Part shown: positions 52,077-61,565 of the stretch, piece after piece
How positions within the stretch are numbered: position 1 is the first letter of the stretch
Layout of the letters: the number at the start of each line of letters is the position of its first letter
Program-made: the position numbers and the translations under genes
Source of the DNA: Planctomycetia bacterium
Lineage (GTDB): Bacteria; Planctomycetota; Phycisphaerae; Phycisphaerales; SM1A02
Direction of reading: 5' to 3'
Assembly: GCA_005790605.1 (NCBI GenBank)
Contig: SXUI01000070.1
Coordinates: 1-64,000 of the forward strand
DNA length: 64,000 nucleotides
Notes under the pieces: generated by a model
What the model saw: the letters and a program-made list of their open reading frames with translations, nothing else
Told to the model about the DNA's origin: nothing
Databases searched by the model: none

Positions 52077-52694
52077 ATGTCGCTCCGCTCCGCCGCCTCC
52101 GTTCTCGCGATCGTCACCTCCATCTCGGCGAGTGCATCTGCAGCGCTCTATGTGACGCCGAGTAACGCGATTTTCGACACACTTGTCAGTTCGCTCAATT
52201 GCACGAGCTATGTGGAGACATTCGGCTCAACGCCGAGTGGTTTTCTCGCGAGCGGGTATTCGTCTTCGACGGGTCCGGTGAATTGGAGCGCAGTCGCGAC
52301 CGGCGATCTCTATGTCGATGGCGGATTTTTCTCGACGAACATGCCAGGACAGATGCTGACGTTCAACTTCAGTGCGCCCGGGCTCGACATCCAAGCCGTC
52401 GGCGGCAACTTCTTCGCTACTGACATCGACTTCACGCCGATGCCAGCGATCGTCGTCGTCACGCTTGACGACGGCACTTCGTATGTGAACATGACGACGA
52501 TTGATCAGTCCTTCGTCGGGTTCGTCTCGACCACCGCGTCGATTTCCTCGATCTCGCTCTCGCTGCCAGTGAATGGCGACCTCTACGCGACTGTCGATCG
52601 GATGATCTTCGGAGTGAGTGGAGTGGTTCCTGCGCCGAGCGCTCTCGCACTCTTTGGCCTCGCAGGCCTCGCAGGTCGCCGCCGTTCGCGCTGA
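52077..52694 (+). CDS. secreted protein with PEP-CTERM-like sorting tail
   Basis: A 205-residue protein with a signal peptide (cleavage after SASASA) and a beta-rich, Thr/Ser-rich mature domain. It ends in a PEP-CTERM-like tail: VPAPSALALFGLAGLAG, a hydrophobic helix, then RRRSR. Such tails direct exported proteins to an exosortase and the envelope. The mature domain is not recognised. A 254-base gene-free stretch lies upstream. Confidence 0.75.
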   Translation: MSLRSAASVLAIVTSISASASAALYVTPSNAIFDTLVSSLNCTSYVETFGSTPSGFLASGYSSSTGPVNWSAVATGDLYVDGGFFSTNMPGQMLTFNFSAPGLDIQAVGGNFFATDIDFTPMPAIVVVTLDDGTSYVNMTTIDQSFVGFVSTTASISSISLSLPVNGDLYATVDRMIFGVSGVVPAPSALALFGLAGLAGRRRSR

Positions 52695-52726
52695 CTTCTC
52701 ACGCGCGCAGCGCAGGCTCAACCGCG

Positions 52727-53815
52727 TTACACATTGAACAGGAAGTGCGTGATGTCGCCGTCCTGCATGATGTAGGACTTGCCTTCGCTTCGCAGTTTTC
52801 CTGCTTCGCGCACTGATTTTTCCGTGCCGTGCTTTTCGAGATCGGCGAGCGTGAAAATCTCCGCGCGAATGAACCCGCGCTCAAAGTCGGTGTGAATCAC
52901 GCCCGCAGCTTGCGGTGCGGTGAATCCGCGATGAATCGTCCACGCGCGGACTTCTTTCTCACCTGCGGTGAAGTAACTCTGAAGCCCGAGCAGCTCGTAG
53001 GAAGCCCGGACTACGGCGTGCAGCGCTGGCTCCTTCATCCCTAGGCTCTCGAGCATTTCCTTGCGATCTTCGGGCGTCAGTTCCGCAAGTTCTGATTCGA
53101 TCTTCGCACAGACCACAACGACTTGTCCGCCGGTTTCCTTGGCGTGGGCGCGAACGCGGGCGACGAGCGCTCCTTCATTCCCCATCTGCGCCTCGTCGAC
53201 ATTGGCGACATAGAGCGTGGGCTTCGCGGTCATCATGCCCATCGACGAGAGAATCTTGGTCTCCTCAGGATCGAATGACATCGAGCGGATCGGCTCTCCT
53301 CGTTTCACCACCGCCTCGCATCGCTCGAGGACTGCGAGTCGGTCGATCGCCTCTTTGTCGCCACTTCTCGCTGTGCGACGAGACTTCTCGATCGTTCCTT
53401 CAATCACTTGAAGATCGGCAAGAAGGAGCTCGGTCTCAATGATCCCCATGTCACGGATCGGATCGACGGACCCTTCGACATGCGTGACATCGGTGTCTTC
53501 GAAACAGCGGACAACATGCAGAATTGCGTCGACCTCACGGATGTGTGAGAGGAACTTGTTTCCTAGGCCCTCTCCTGCGGATGCACCCTTGACGATGCCC
53601 GCGATATCAACGAGGCGGACCGCGGCTGGAATCACCTTCTTCGTCTTGATGTGCGCTTGAATCCGATCAAGGCGATCATCAGGGACCATGACGACGCCGA
53701 CATTCGGTTCGATCGTGCAGAACGGGTAGTTCGACGCTTCAATCCCCGCAGCGGTCAGCGCGTTGAAGAGCGTGCTCTTGCCAACATTGGGGAGTCCGAC
53801 GATGCCTGCTTCCAT
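52727..53815 (-). CDS. ychF: GTP/ATP-binding protein YchF (OLA1 family)
   Basis: A 362-residue P-loop protein. G1 is GLPNVGKST (near 7-15), followed by [12 protein letters not shown], the G3 motif [10 protein letters not shown] and the YchF-type NVDE in place of NKxD. The TGS domain at the C-terminus contains the segment [21 protein letters not shown]. YchF prefers ATP and associates with ribosomes. Convergent with the PEP-CTERM gene, 32 bases apart. Confidence 0.95.
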   Translation of the reverse strand: MEAGIVGLPNVGKSTLFNALTAAGIEASNYPFCTIEPNVGVVMVPDDRLDRIQAHIKTKKVIPAAVRLVDIAGIVKGASAGEGLGNKFLSHIREVDAILHVVRCFEDTDVTHVEGSVDPIRDMGIIETELLLADLQVIEGTIEKSRRTARSGDKEAIDRLAVLERCEAVVKRGEPIRSMSFDPEETKILSSMGMMTAKPTLYVANVDEAQMGNEGALVARVRAHAKETGGQVVVVCAKIESELAELTPEDRKEMLESLGMKEPALHAVVRASYELLGLQSYFTAGEKEVRAWTIHRGFTAPQAAGVIHTDFERGFIRAEIFTLADLEKHGTEKSVREAGKLRSEGKSYIMQDGDITHFLFNV

Positions 53816-53896
53816 GGTGTGCCTCTCTCGTTGGTGAAGCCAACGGGGCGGAGATGGTAGTCGAGAAGTCCCGCCGAAGTCCTTACCATTCGCGCC

Positions 53897-55114
53897 ATGC
53901 TTTCTCCTGCTCCTGCATTGAAGTCACGCATCCTCATCTTCGCGTTGCTCGCGAGCGGTGGTTCTTGGAGTTTCGCGCAGGAGGAGCCCTCTCACGCCCC
54001 GCCACCCACGCCAGTCCGCGTCGAGACGGTGCGAGAAGGCTTGCTCGCGCCTCGAAAGCGCGTCTTCGGCGAGTTGAGGGCGGCGCAGCAGTCAACGCTT
54101 GCGTTTCAAGAGTCCGGCATTGTGAGGGAATTGCTCGTTCGCGAAGGCCAAGCCGTCCTTGAAGGCATGGTGATTGCGCGCCTCGACGCAACCCGGATCG
54201 GGCTTGAACTTCGTGTGAACGCGGCGAATCGAGCTTTGGCGAGTACGGTGATCCTCGAGCAAGAGGCCGTCTTGGCGCGAGCCGTTCGAGATCTCGCGTT
54301 AATCAAGAAGGCAGAGTCCGTGGGTGGGACGAATGTGCGCGAAGTCGCCGATTCGGAGAGTGACCTGTCGATCGCGCAGGCGAAGCTCGAAGCTGCGCAC
54401 GCGAGCCTCGCAGTCGAGGCCGCGTCCCTTGCGGTGCTCGAGCAGCGATTGCGAGATCATGAACTTCGCGCGCCATTTGCTGGTGTCATCACGAAGCGGC
54501 ATGCAGATACTGGAGCATGGCTGGGCGAAGGGGCGGCGGTTGTCGATCTTCAAGCGACCGACCACTTGCGCGCGTGGCTTGAGGTTCCGCAAGAGTTCTA
54601 TGAGCCGATGCTCGCGTTCACGAAAGCCGCGCCTGAACAATCGCGGGCGAGCGGTGGAGAGGAACAGGCGCACGGGTCCTCAGCGATCGAGATCCGCGAC
54701 GCGCTTGATCATCCATTGCAGACCACAACCGTGAGTTTCGTTCCGTCCGTTGACCCGCGATCTCGTAGTTTTCCAGTGATTCTCGATGTGCGCGCCGACG
54801 GCGCGAAACTCGCAGCGGGTATCGCGCTCACGGGTTTCATTCCGAGTGGTGCTTTGGCGAATCGACTCATCGTCTCGCGTGATGCCGTGCTCCACGGTGA
54901 TGCGGGTCCGTTCCTGTTCGTGGTGCGCGACGATGTCGCTGTTCCACTCCAAGTGCGAATCGACTTTCCCATCGGCGATGATGTCGCCATTGAGGCAGAC
55001 GGTTTAACGGTCGGTAGTCGCGTTGTTACGGAAGGCAACGAACGCCTCATCCCCATGTCCCGCGTCGCGCCGATCGCGGACGCAACTCCGCTCGCATCGG
55101 AAGGATCGAAGTGA
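53897..55114 (+). CDS. RND efflux periplasmic adaptor (membrane fusion protein)
   Basis: A 405-residue exported protein (signal ends WSFAQ). It shows the HlyD/AcrA layout: first lipoyl half ([17 protein letters not shown]), a helical hairpin (about 110-190), second lipoyl half ([20 protein letters not shown]), a beta-barrel, and a C-terminal membrane-proximal domain (VTEGNERL). It links the inner-membrane pump encoded next to an outer-membrane channel. Its stop overlaps the pump gene start by 4 bases (GTGA). Confidence 0.9.
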   Translation: MLSPAPALKSRILIFALLASGGSWSFAQEEPSHAPPPTPVRVETVREGLLAPRKRVFGELRAAQQSTLAFQESGIVRELLVREGQAVLEGMVIARLDATRIGLELRVNAANRALASTVILEQEAVLARAVRDLALIKKAESVGGTNVREVADSESDLSIAQAKLEAAHASLAVEAASLAVLEQRLRDHELRAPFAGVITKRHADTGAWLGEGAAVVDLQATDHLRAWLEVPQEFYEPMLAFTKAAPEQSRASGGEEQAHGSSAIEIRDALDHPLQTTTVSFVPSVDPRSRSFPVILDVRADGAKLAAGIALTGFIPSGALANRLIVSRDAVLHGDAGPFLFVVRDDVAVPLQVRIDFPIGDDVAIEADGLTVGSRVVTEGNERLIPMSRVAPIADATPLASEGSK

Positions 55115-58100
55115 AGATTGTTGAAGGGTCGATTCGTCAGCCGGTGAGCGTGCTCGTCGGTGTGGTGTTGGTGCTCCTCGCAGCACTTGTCGCAGTGCGC
55201 CAGGTTCCCGTGCAGCTCACACCGGATGTGGACGACACGATCGTGAGCATCTCGACGGTGTGGCCGGGTGCCTCACCGGAAGAGGTCGAGCAATCGATCA
55301 TTGAACGGCAGGAGGAGAAACTGCAAGGCGTCGCGGGTGTCCGGCAGACCACGAGCAACGCCTCGCAAGGGGCAGGGCATGTGCGGCTCGAATTCGCACC
55401 AGGGACTGATCCCGAAGCGGCGATGCGCGAAGTCAGTGACCGACTCCGACAAGTTCCCGATTATCCGTTTGGCGTGGACGAACCTGTCGTCGAGGCGAGT
55501 GACCCCGAGAACAAGGACTACATCGCATGGATCGTGGTATCCGCGAACGGCGCGCGCAATCCTGATGGCTCGGAGTTTGATGTTCGCACGCTGCAAGACT
55601 TCGTGAAGGATCGCGTGCAGCCGCAGATCGAGCGAGTGAAGGGTGTCGCTGAGGTCAATGTCCTTGGCGGTCGTGAGCGCGTGTTGCAAGTTCGGGTGGA
55701 GCCAGCAGCCCTCGCTGCGCGCGGTATCACGATGGCGATGCTTGCTTCAGCGCTGCGGGACGCGAACAAGAACGTCCCGGGTGGATCATTGCGAGAGGGG
55801 AAGCGCGAAATCGTACTCCGCGCGATTGGGCAGTTTGAATCGGTCGACGATATCGCTCGCGTCGCCATCGCGACTCCGCACGGTGTCCCCATTCTTGTTT
55901 CCGATGTCGCGGAAGTCGTCGAGACCTGGTCGGAAGCTGGCAGTTTTGTGCGTTCTCAGGGTGTGCCTGTGCTCGCGATCAATGTCCAGAAAGAGGTCGG
56001 CACGAATGTCATTGAGGTGATGGAAGGTGTCAACGAGGCGATTGCGAGCCTCGCGCTTGAAGGCGGCGTCCTTGATGCCAAGAGCAGTGGCCTTGGACTC
56101 ACCAAGCCGATTACGGCCGAGCTCGTCTACGACCAAACGGTCTACATCGACGACGCGCTCAACCTCGTCCTCGACAACATTTGGCAGGGTGGAATCCTCG
56201 CGATCCTCACGCTCGTTGTGTTTCTTCGCTCTTGGCGGAGCATCGTCATTGTCGGAACAAGCGTTCCACTCGCGGTGGTCGCGACCGTCGTCGTGATGCT
56301 CGCGATGGGACGGACGATCAATGTGGTGAGCCTCGCCGGTCTTGCTTTCGCAATCGGCACGCTCATCGACAATTCCATCGTCGTGCTCGAGAATGTCATT
56401 CGGCACATGGAGATGGGGAAGGATGCGCGACGCGCGGCTTTGGTTGGCACGCAAGAAGTCGCGGGCGCGATTCTCGGTTCGACGCTTGCGACTTGTGTGG
56501 TCTTCATTCCCGTGTTCTTGATTGGGGATGAGGTCGGTCAGTTGTTCCGTGACATCGCGCTCGCAATCCTGATTTCGAACTTGCTGTCCATGATCGTTTC
56601 GATCACCGTGACGCCGTGCGCATGCGCGTTCTTGCTACGGACTCAGATGAAAGTGGACCCCTCAGTCGCGCCACGGCAGGGCATGGGAGAGCGTTTCGCA
56701 ACGAGCATCGCTCGACTCGTGTTTCGAACTTCGCGACGCAAGGTCGTGAGCCTTGCGATCGTCCTCCTGATGACCGCAGCCTCTATCGCGGGGACGCTCA
56801 TGCTTATGCCGCCGGCGGACTACTTGCCAGCGGGGAATCGAAATCTCGTCTTCGGTTTGATCATTCCTCCGCCCGGAACTTCGAGTGCGATGCAGGAGTC
56901 GATCGCGCGACGCGTCGAAACAACGGTCGCGCCATATTGGGAACGCACGCTTCCTGCTCGTGGAACGCCAGAGCGCGCTGCTGCCGAAGCAAGGCTCGCG
57001 TCCGTTCCTGTGAACCCGTGGATGATGTTCAAGTACGGTCCGTCGGTGCAGCCCGCGCCTTTGGCGAACTACTTCGTGGTGGGGTTCGGAAGCATGATGT
57101 TCCATGGCGGCATCGCCGTTGACAGTGCGCGGGCGAGTTACAACGAACACTTGCTTGGACACGCAACGCGAAGTGAGGTACTTCCGGGCACGAACGCGTT
57201 CGCATTCCAAGTGCCACTCTTTCGGACGAGCGGATCCTCCGGGAGCGCCGTCGCCGTCGACTTGCGTGGCGATGATCTCGACGCAGTGCAATCCGCGGCA
57301 TCGGAGATGATGGCGCGATTTTCAGCGCTCTTTGGCCCAATGAGCGTGCAGCCTGATCCGTCGAACTTTGCGACCCCTGGCGTCGAAGTTCGTGTTCGCG
57401 CGGATCAGCGGCGCTTGCACGACGCGCAACTCACGCCGGATGATGTCGCATTGTCCGTTGCCGCGGCCGGTGATGGAGCGCTTGTTGGTGAGTACAACGC
57501 TGGTGGGGACTCGATCGATCTTGTCGTCATTGATCGATCAAGCGCGCTTGCAGGCCAATCGCAGAGCTCGATGAGCGTGGATGCGGTGGGGGACATCCCA
57601 GTCGCGCTCCCGAGCGGTCGCCTTGTTTCCATCGGTCAACTCGCGCAAGTGGAGCGCGGAACAGCAGCCACGCAAATCAATCACATTGATCGGCAGAGAT
57701 CCGTGCGATTGCAGGTGACGCCTCCACCGACGACCGCGCTCGAAGACGCGGTGGTCACCATTCAGACTGCTCTCGCGGAAGCCCGCCGCGATGGTGTGAT
57801 CGCGCCAGGTGTCGCGAGTGATGTCGCAGGTACCGCGAGCGCGCTCGCGTCGGTTCGCAAGGAGCTCATCGGCGACGGCACTGTCTTAGGCGTGATGGCG
57901 AGCACTGTGTTTCTCGCGCTCCTGGTTTGCTACCTCGTGATGGCGGTGCTCTTTCAGAGCTTTCTCTTGCCGTTTGTGATCATGTTCAGCGTGCCTCTTG
58001 CGGCCGTCGGAGGCGTTGCCGCGCTGTTTGCAGTGTTTATCGTGAGTCTGACGAGCCCGACATTGCCCATGCAATCGCTTGATGTGCTGACGATGCTCGG

Positions 58101-58491
58101 CTTCGTCATTCTCATCGGTGTCGTCGTGAACAACGCGATTCTGATCGTGCATCAGGCGATCAACTTTCAGCGAGGCACGGCAGATGAAACGCCGTCGGAC
58201 GCATCGTTTCGTGGACTCATTGGCGCACCAACGGTTACGGCGGGTGGACCACTTCCGCTTCGTGCGGCGATTGCCGAGAGCGTGCGCACGCGCGTCCGGC
58301 CGATCCTCATGAGCGCGATCACAAGCGTTGCCGGCATGCTTCCGTTGATTTTCGCGCCCGGCGCGGGCAGCGAGCTCTACCGCGGGCTCGGCGCAGTGAT
58401 GGGTGGAGGATTGCTTGTATCGACGATCTTCACGATCGTGCTTGTCCCTTTGGTGATGGCGATCTTGGTTCCGGCGCGCACGCGCTACTGA
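55111..58491 (+). CDS. RND family efflux transporter, inner-membrane subunit
   Basis: A 1126-residue AcrB/MdtB-like pump starting at the GTG in the GTGA overlap. Twelve membrane helices with two large periplasmic loops are expected; visible parts include the first helix (VLVGVVLVLLAALVAV), WPGASPEEVEQSI, the RND motif GTLIDNSIVVLENVIRHME with the proton-relay Asp in place, and the second-half GVVVNNAILIVHQAI. Substrates cannot be told. No TolC-like channel gene is in the window. Confidence 0.92.
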   Translation: MKIVEGSIRQPVSVLVGVVLVLLAALVAVRQVPVQLTPDVDDTIVSISTVWPGASPEEVEQSIIERQEEKLQGVAGVRQTTSNASQGAGHVRLEFAPGTDPEAAMREVSDRLRQVPDYPFGVDEPVVEASDPENKDYIAWIVVSANGARNPDGSEFDVRTLQDFVKDRVQPQIERVKGVAEVNVLGGRERVLQVRVEPAALAARGITMAMLASALRDANKNVPGGSLREGKREIVLRAIGQFESVDDIARVAIATPHGVPILVSDVAEVVETWSEAGSFVRSQGVPVLAINVQKEVGTNVIEVMEGVNEAIASLALEGGVLDAKSSGLGLTKPITAELVYDQTVYIDDALNLVLDNIWQGGILAILTLVVFLRSWRSIVIVGTSVPLAVVATVVVMLAMGRTINVVSLAGLAFAIGTLIDNSIVVLENVIRHMEMGKDARRAALVGTQEVAGAILGSTLATCVVFIPVFLIGDEVGQLFRDIALAILISNLLSMIVSITVTPCACAFLLRTQMKVDPSVAPRQGMGERFATSIARLVFRTSRRKVVSLAIVLLMTAASIAGTLMLMPPADYLPAGNRNLVFGLIIPPPGTSSAMQESIARRVETTVAPYWERTLPARGTPERAAAEARLASVPVNPWMMFKYGPSVQPAPLANYFVVGFGSMMFHGGIAVDSARASYNEHLLGHATRSEVLPGTNAFAFQVPLFRTSGSSGSAVAVDLRGDDLDAVQSAASEMMARFSALFGPMSVQPDPSNFATPGVEVRVRADQRRLHDAQLTPDDVALSVAAAGDGALVGEYNAGGDSIDLVVIDRSSALAGQSQSSMSVDAVGDIPVALPSGRLVSIGQLAQVERGTAATQINHIDRQRSVRLQVTPPPTTALEDAVVTIQTALAEARRDGVIAPGVASDVAGTASALASVRKELIGDGTVLGVMASTVFLALLVCYLVMAVLFQSFLLPFVIMFSVPLAAVGGVAALFAVFIVSLTSPTLPMQSLDVLTMLGFVILIGVVVNNAILIVHQAINFQRGTADETPSDASFRGLIGAPTVTAGGPLPLRAAIAESVRTRVRPILMSAITSVAGMLPLIFAPGAGSELYRGLGAVMGGGLLVSTIFTIVLVPLVMAILVPARTRY

Positions 58492-59694
58492 TCACACACC
58501 CGCACTCGCGAGATCAATCGTGCAGCCTGGCGGTGTGAGTTGCTCGCTTGGACGCGCCGCTCGAAGCAACGCGAGCGCTCGGCAAATGTCCGCGGCGATC
58601 GGCGCGGTGAAGGACATGCTCGCTTCTGTCATGGGATGACGAATGCCAAGCGTTGTCGCATGGAGCGCCTGGCGAGCGAGCAGCACTTGTGTCGAAGTCC
58701 CGCCGAGATCTCGCTCCGTGACATGCCGCCCTCCGTACATGTCGTCGCCGACGATTGGGTGGCCGCGCCATGACATATGCACGCGAATCTGATGCGTTCG
58801 CCCGGTCTTCAGCTCGAGCTCGACGAGCGTGAACTTCTCGCCCGAGGGAGTGATGCAGCGTTCTCGTACTCGACTGATCGTCAGCGATGCCTTGCCCGTT
58901 TCATCATGTCGGACCGCGTACTTTTCCTTGATCGTCGGGTGTTTGCCGAGCGGTGCATCGATTTGCATCACTGGCTCGAGCACTTCGCCGTGCACGAGCG
59001 CGAGATATCGCTTGTCGGTTCGACGCATTTCAAACTGCTTGCCGAGTCTCCAGTGCGCGGTGTCATTCTTGGCCGCGACAATCGCGCCAGAGGTCCACTT
59101 GTCGAGTCGATGCACGACGCCAGGGCGTGCGAATTCTTCCCCAACGGAACTCAACGCTCCTCCGGTGAGATGTTTGAATCGCCAAGCCAACGCATTGATG
59201 AGTGTGCCCGTCTTGTGGCTTCGAGCCGGATGCACGATCAGTCCTGCAGGCTTGTTCACCACAATGATCGCGTCGTCTTCGAAGATCACATCGAGCGGAA
59301 TGTTTTCTGGTTGGATCGCGCCCGACGGTGGCGGAGGGAGCGTCGCGACGATGTGGTCACCAATACGAAGTTTCGTGGAAGACTTCGGCACACGACCGTT
59401 CACTGTGACCGCGGATTCTTCGATCAATCGTTGGATCTGCGTGCGTGAGAGAAAGGGCACGCGATCGACGAGATAACGATCGAGCCGCTTCTCGAGGTCT
59501 TTCAACAGTGTGAACTCAACCCGCGGCGCGACTTCATCATCACCCGCACTCTGCCGTTCATACAACGCAAACAGTGCATCGCGGTCCACGGTGCCGCTCG
59601 CGGAAATGAGGTCTATCTCCGCGCTGTCACTTCGCGCAGCATCCGCTGCGTCAGGAGCACCAGGCGCAGCGCCCGAAGATTCTTCGTTCGGCAT
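58492..59694 (-). CDS. RluD-family 23S rRNA pseudouridine synthase
   Basis: About 400 residues from the ATG at 59694. After a variable N-terminus comes an S4 RNA-binding domain (RLDRYLVDRVPFLSRTQIQRLI), then the catalytic domain with the Asp in GVVHRLDKWTSG and the ending GRTHQIRVHM. Proteins of this size modify 23S rRNA positions 1911-1917 (RluD) or others (RluC). Its stop codon touches the stop of the convergent RND gene with no base between. Confidence 0.88.
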   Translation of the reverse strand: MPNEESSGAAPGAPDAADAARSDSAEIDLISASGTVDRDALFALYERQSAGDDEVAPRVEFTLLKDLEKRLDRYLVDRVPFLSRTQIQRLIEESAVTVNGRVPKSSTKLRIGDHIVATLPPPPSGAIQPENIPLDVIFEDDAIIVVNKPAGLIVHPARSHKTGTLINALAWRFKHLTGGALSSVGEEFARPGVVHRLDKWTSGAIVAAKNDTAHWRLGKQFEMRRTDKRYLALVHGEVLEPVMQIDAPLGKHPTIKEKYAVRHDETGKASLTISRVRERCITPSGEKFTLVELELKTGRTHQIRVHMSWRGHPIVGDDMYGGRHVTERDLGGTSTQVLLARQALHATTLGIRHPMTEASMSFTAPIAADICRALALLRAARPSEQLTPPGCTIDLASAGV

Positions 59695-59704
59695 CACGCC
59701 TCAC

Positions 59705-60511
59705 TTAGCCGCCTTGCGGGAGAGCTGTGGGCGCAACGGTTGGCTCAGCTGCGGGCGCAGGCGCCGGCGCGGTCACGGGCATCTCAAGCGAACGGAGAAT
59801 GTCGCCAGTCGCATCCGGCGCGACCGGATCGACCACAGCCTTGACAGGCAGTGCAGCTTTGGGGGGAAGCGCAACGCCGCGCTCAATGGCGTTCAGTGAG
59901 GCGAGGCGCGCAGCCGTGACTTTCGACAGTGGCGAGTACGCGCCCGTGGCCGCGGTGGCTTGTTCAAGCATTGCGCGCGCTTGCGCGAAATCGCCGCGGC
60001 TCTCCGCGACGGCTGCGCGACCGATGAGTGCTGGGACAACAACTGGTGCAGCGCTTCCGCTCTTCGCAACCGTCGTCGCAAGTTCAATCACGCGCGAGTA
60101 ATTTTCATCTGCGGCGTCTTGCACGATCTTGCGCGAGGCATCGTCGAGCGGCTGTTGTGGTTGCCCCTCCACAGGGCGAGTGAGGTAGCCGCTCTGCAGT
60201 TGCTGCAATCGCATATCGCCCGCACTGAGGTAGGCGAGCATCGCGATCTGTGGAACATGTCCTTGCGCCTTCGCAACCGCTTCAAGATCTTCAGGAGTCG
60301 TCGCTTCGCTGAGGTCCGTCCACGCGAGTTTCACTGCGTCAGCTTGCTTCTCGCGCCAGAGGTTCCATCCGAGGAACGCGCAGACCGCAAGGAGTACAAC
60401 GAGGAGGTAGTTGGACCCCTTCGTCTTGAGCCAATAGACGAGATCCTCGTTGAGTCGGCTCTCGGAGAGGTCGTTGCTTTGCACTTGGGAGAGGCGTGTC
60501 TTGTCGGCCAT
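59705..60511 (-). CDS. membrane-anchored TPR-like protein (YfgM-like layout)
   Basis: A 268-residue protein with one membrane helix near residues 35-51 (YLLVVLLAVCAFLGWNLW) and a helical outside domain of TPR type (YSRVIELATTVAKSG, GRAAVAESRGDFAQARAML), ending in a Pro/Ala-rich tail. The layout matches YfgM/BamD-like ancillary chaperone proteins, but homology is only suggested. It lies 11 bases upstream of the pseudouridine synthase gene on the same strand. Confidence 0.65.
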   Translation of the reverse strand: MADKTRLSQVQSNDLSESRLNEDLVYWLKTKGSNYLLVVLLAVCAFLGWNLWREKQADAVKLAWTDLSEATTPEDLEAVAKAQGHVPQIAMLAYLSAGDMRLQQLQSGYLTRPVEGQPQQPLDDASRKIVQDAADENYSRVIELATTVAKSGSAAPVVVPALIGRAAVAESRGDFAQARAMLEQATAATGAYSPLSKVTAARLASLNAIERGVALPPKAALPVKAVVDPVAPDATGDILRSLEMPVTAPAPAPAAEPTVAPTALPQGG

Positions 60512-60654
60512 GGGAGGGAAGAGAATACGGGGTTTGGGCGTTGGGAGGAAGTGTTGGATGCGAGAATGGTGAGAGATTCAGGGCATTGGTAGAGTCCACC
60601 GCTGTTTCCTGCGTCGCTCGCAAACCCTATCGGTCAAACCTGATCGCTCTCCCC

Positions 60655-61509
60655 ATGCCGATTCGAATGTTCGTTGCTGACCTTGATGGAACCCTGCTCG
60701 ATGAGTCGGGAGCGGTTTCTGCGGGTGCGTTGGCAGCGATTGAGCGGTTGCGTCGGCGCGGGGTGCAGTTCATCCCAGCGACGGGCCGCTCGCTTCCAGA
60801 ATGCCGGCATGTCATGGAAGCGATCGGACACTCGGGACTGATGATTGCGGCTGGCGGTGCGCTTGTTCATGAGACTCGCCGAGGAAGCGTCGTCCTTCGC
60901 CGCCCCCTCGAGGCTTCGCTGGTCGCGCGACTCGTGGAGGTCGTCAGTCGACACGGTCACTTGGTGCACCTCCTTCAAGACCACACCGTTTCCCAACATG
61001 ATTACCTCATGATTGGCGAGCAGCCGTTCGATCCAGCCACCGCGTGGTGGTTTGACACGCTTCCGGTGACCTATCAGCGCATTAGGAGTTTGCTTGAAGC
61101 GGACGCGTTGCATCACACGGTTCGAGTCGGAACCGTCGCGCCTTGCGACTCGCTTGGTGTCGTGGCGAGTGATGTTGCGGCTTCGCTCGGCGACTCCGTG
61201 AATGTGCAGCATTGGCCGGCTCTAACTGCGGAGAAGGCGACAGCGACCAAGACGCATCTGCTTGAGACTTTCGCAGCGCGCGTCAGTAAGTGGACCAGTG
61301 TCGCGGCGCTTGCTGCGCTTGAAGGGATTTGTCGATCCGAGATCGCGGCAGTCGGCGATGGGCTGAATGATTTTGAACTCGTCCGTGAGGCGGGGCTCGG
61401 CATGGCGATGGGTAACGCCGATCCACGCATCAATGCAGTGGCGCGTGTGCGAGTGGCGACGAATGCTGCGGAAGGATTCGCTGAAGCCGTGGATCGCGCG
61501 CTCTCGTGA
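60655..61509 (+). CDS. Cof-type HAD phosphatase
   Basis: From the ATG at 60655 it is 284 residues. HAD motif I is DLDGTLLD (residues 8-15), motif II lies in PATGRS, motif III is the Lys in AEKATATKTHLL, and motif IV is GDGLNDFELV. The C2B cap inserts between II and III. These phosphatases act on sugar phosphates, nucleotides or flavin precursors; the substrate is unknown. Confidence 0.88.
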   Translation: MPIRMFVADLDGTLLDESGAVSAGALAAIERLRRRGVQFIPATGRSLPECRHVMEAIGHSGLMIAAGGALVHETRRGSVVLRRPLEASLVARLVEVVSRHGHLVHLLQDHTVSQHDYLMIGEQPFDPATAWWFDTLPVTYQRIRSLLEADALHHTVRVGTVAPCDSLGVVASDVAASLGDSVNVQHWPALTAEKATATKTHLLETFAARVSKWTSVAALAALEGICRSEIAAVGDGLNDFELVREAGLGMAMGNADPRINAVARVRVATNAAEGFAEAVDRALS

Positions 61510-61565
61510 GGCGTGAGCTTCCAAGTGCGCAGGAACCGAGCGGCCGCTTCCCGTAGTATTCGCGA

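Noticed and set aside
53897-58491. RND efflux pair as a novel system
   Set aside because: Adaptor and pump look ordinary, with the usual order and motifs; the missing outer-membrane channel is common.
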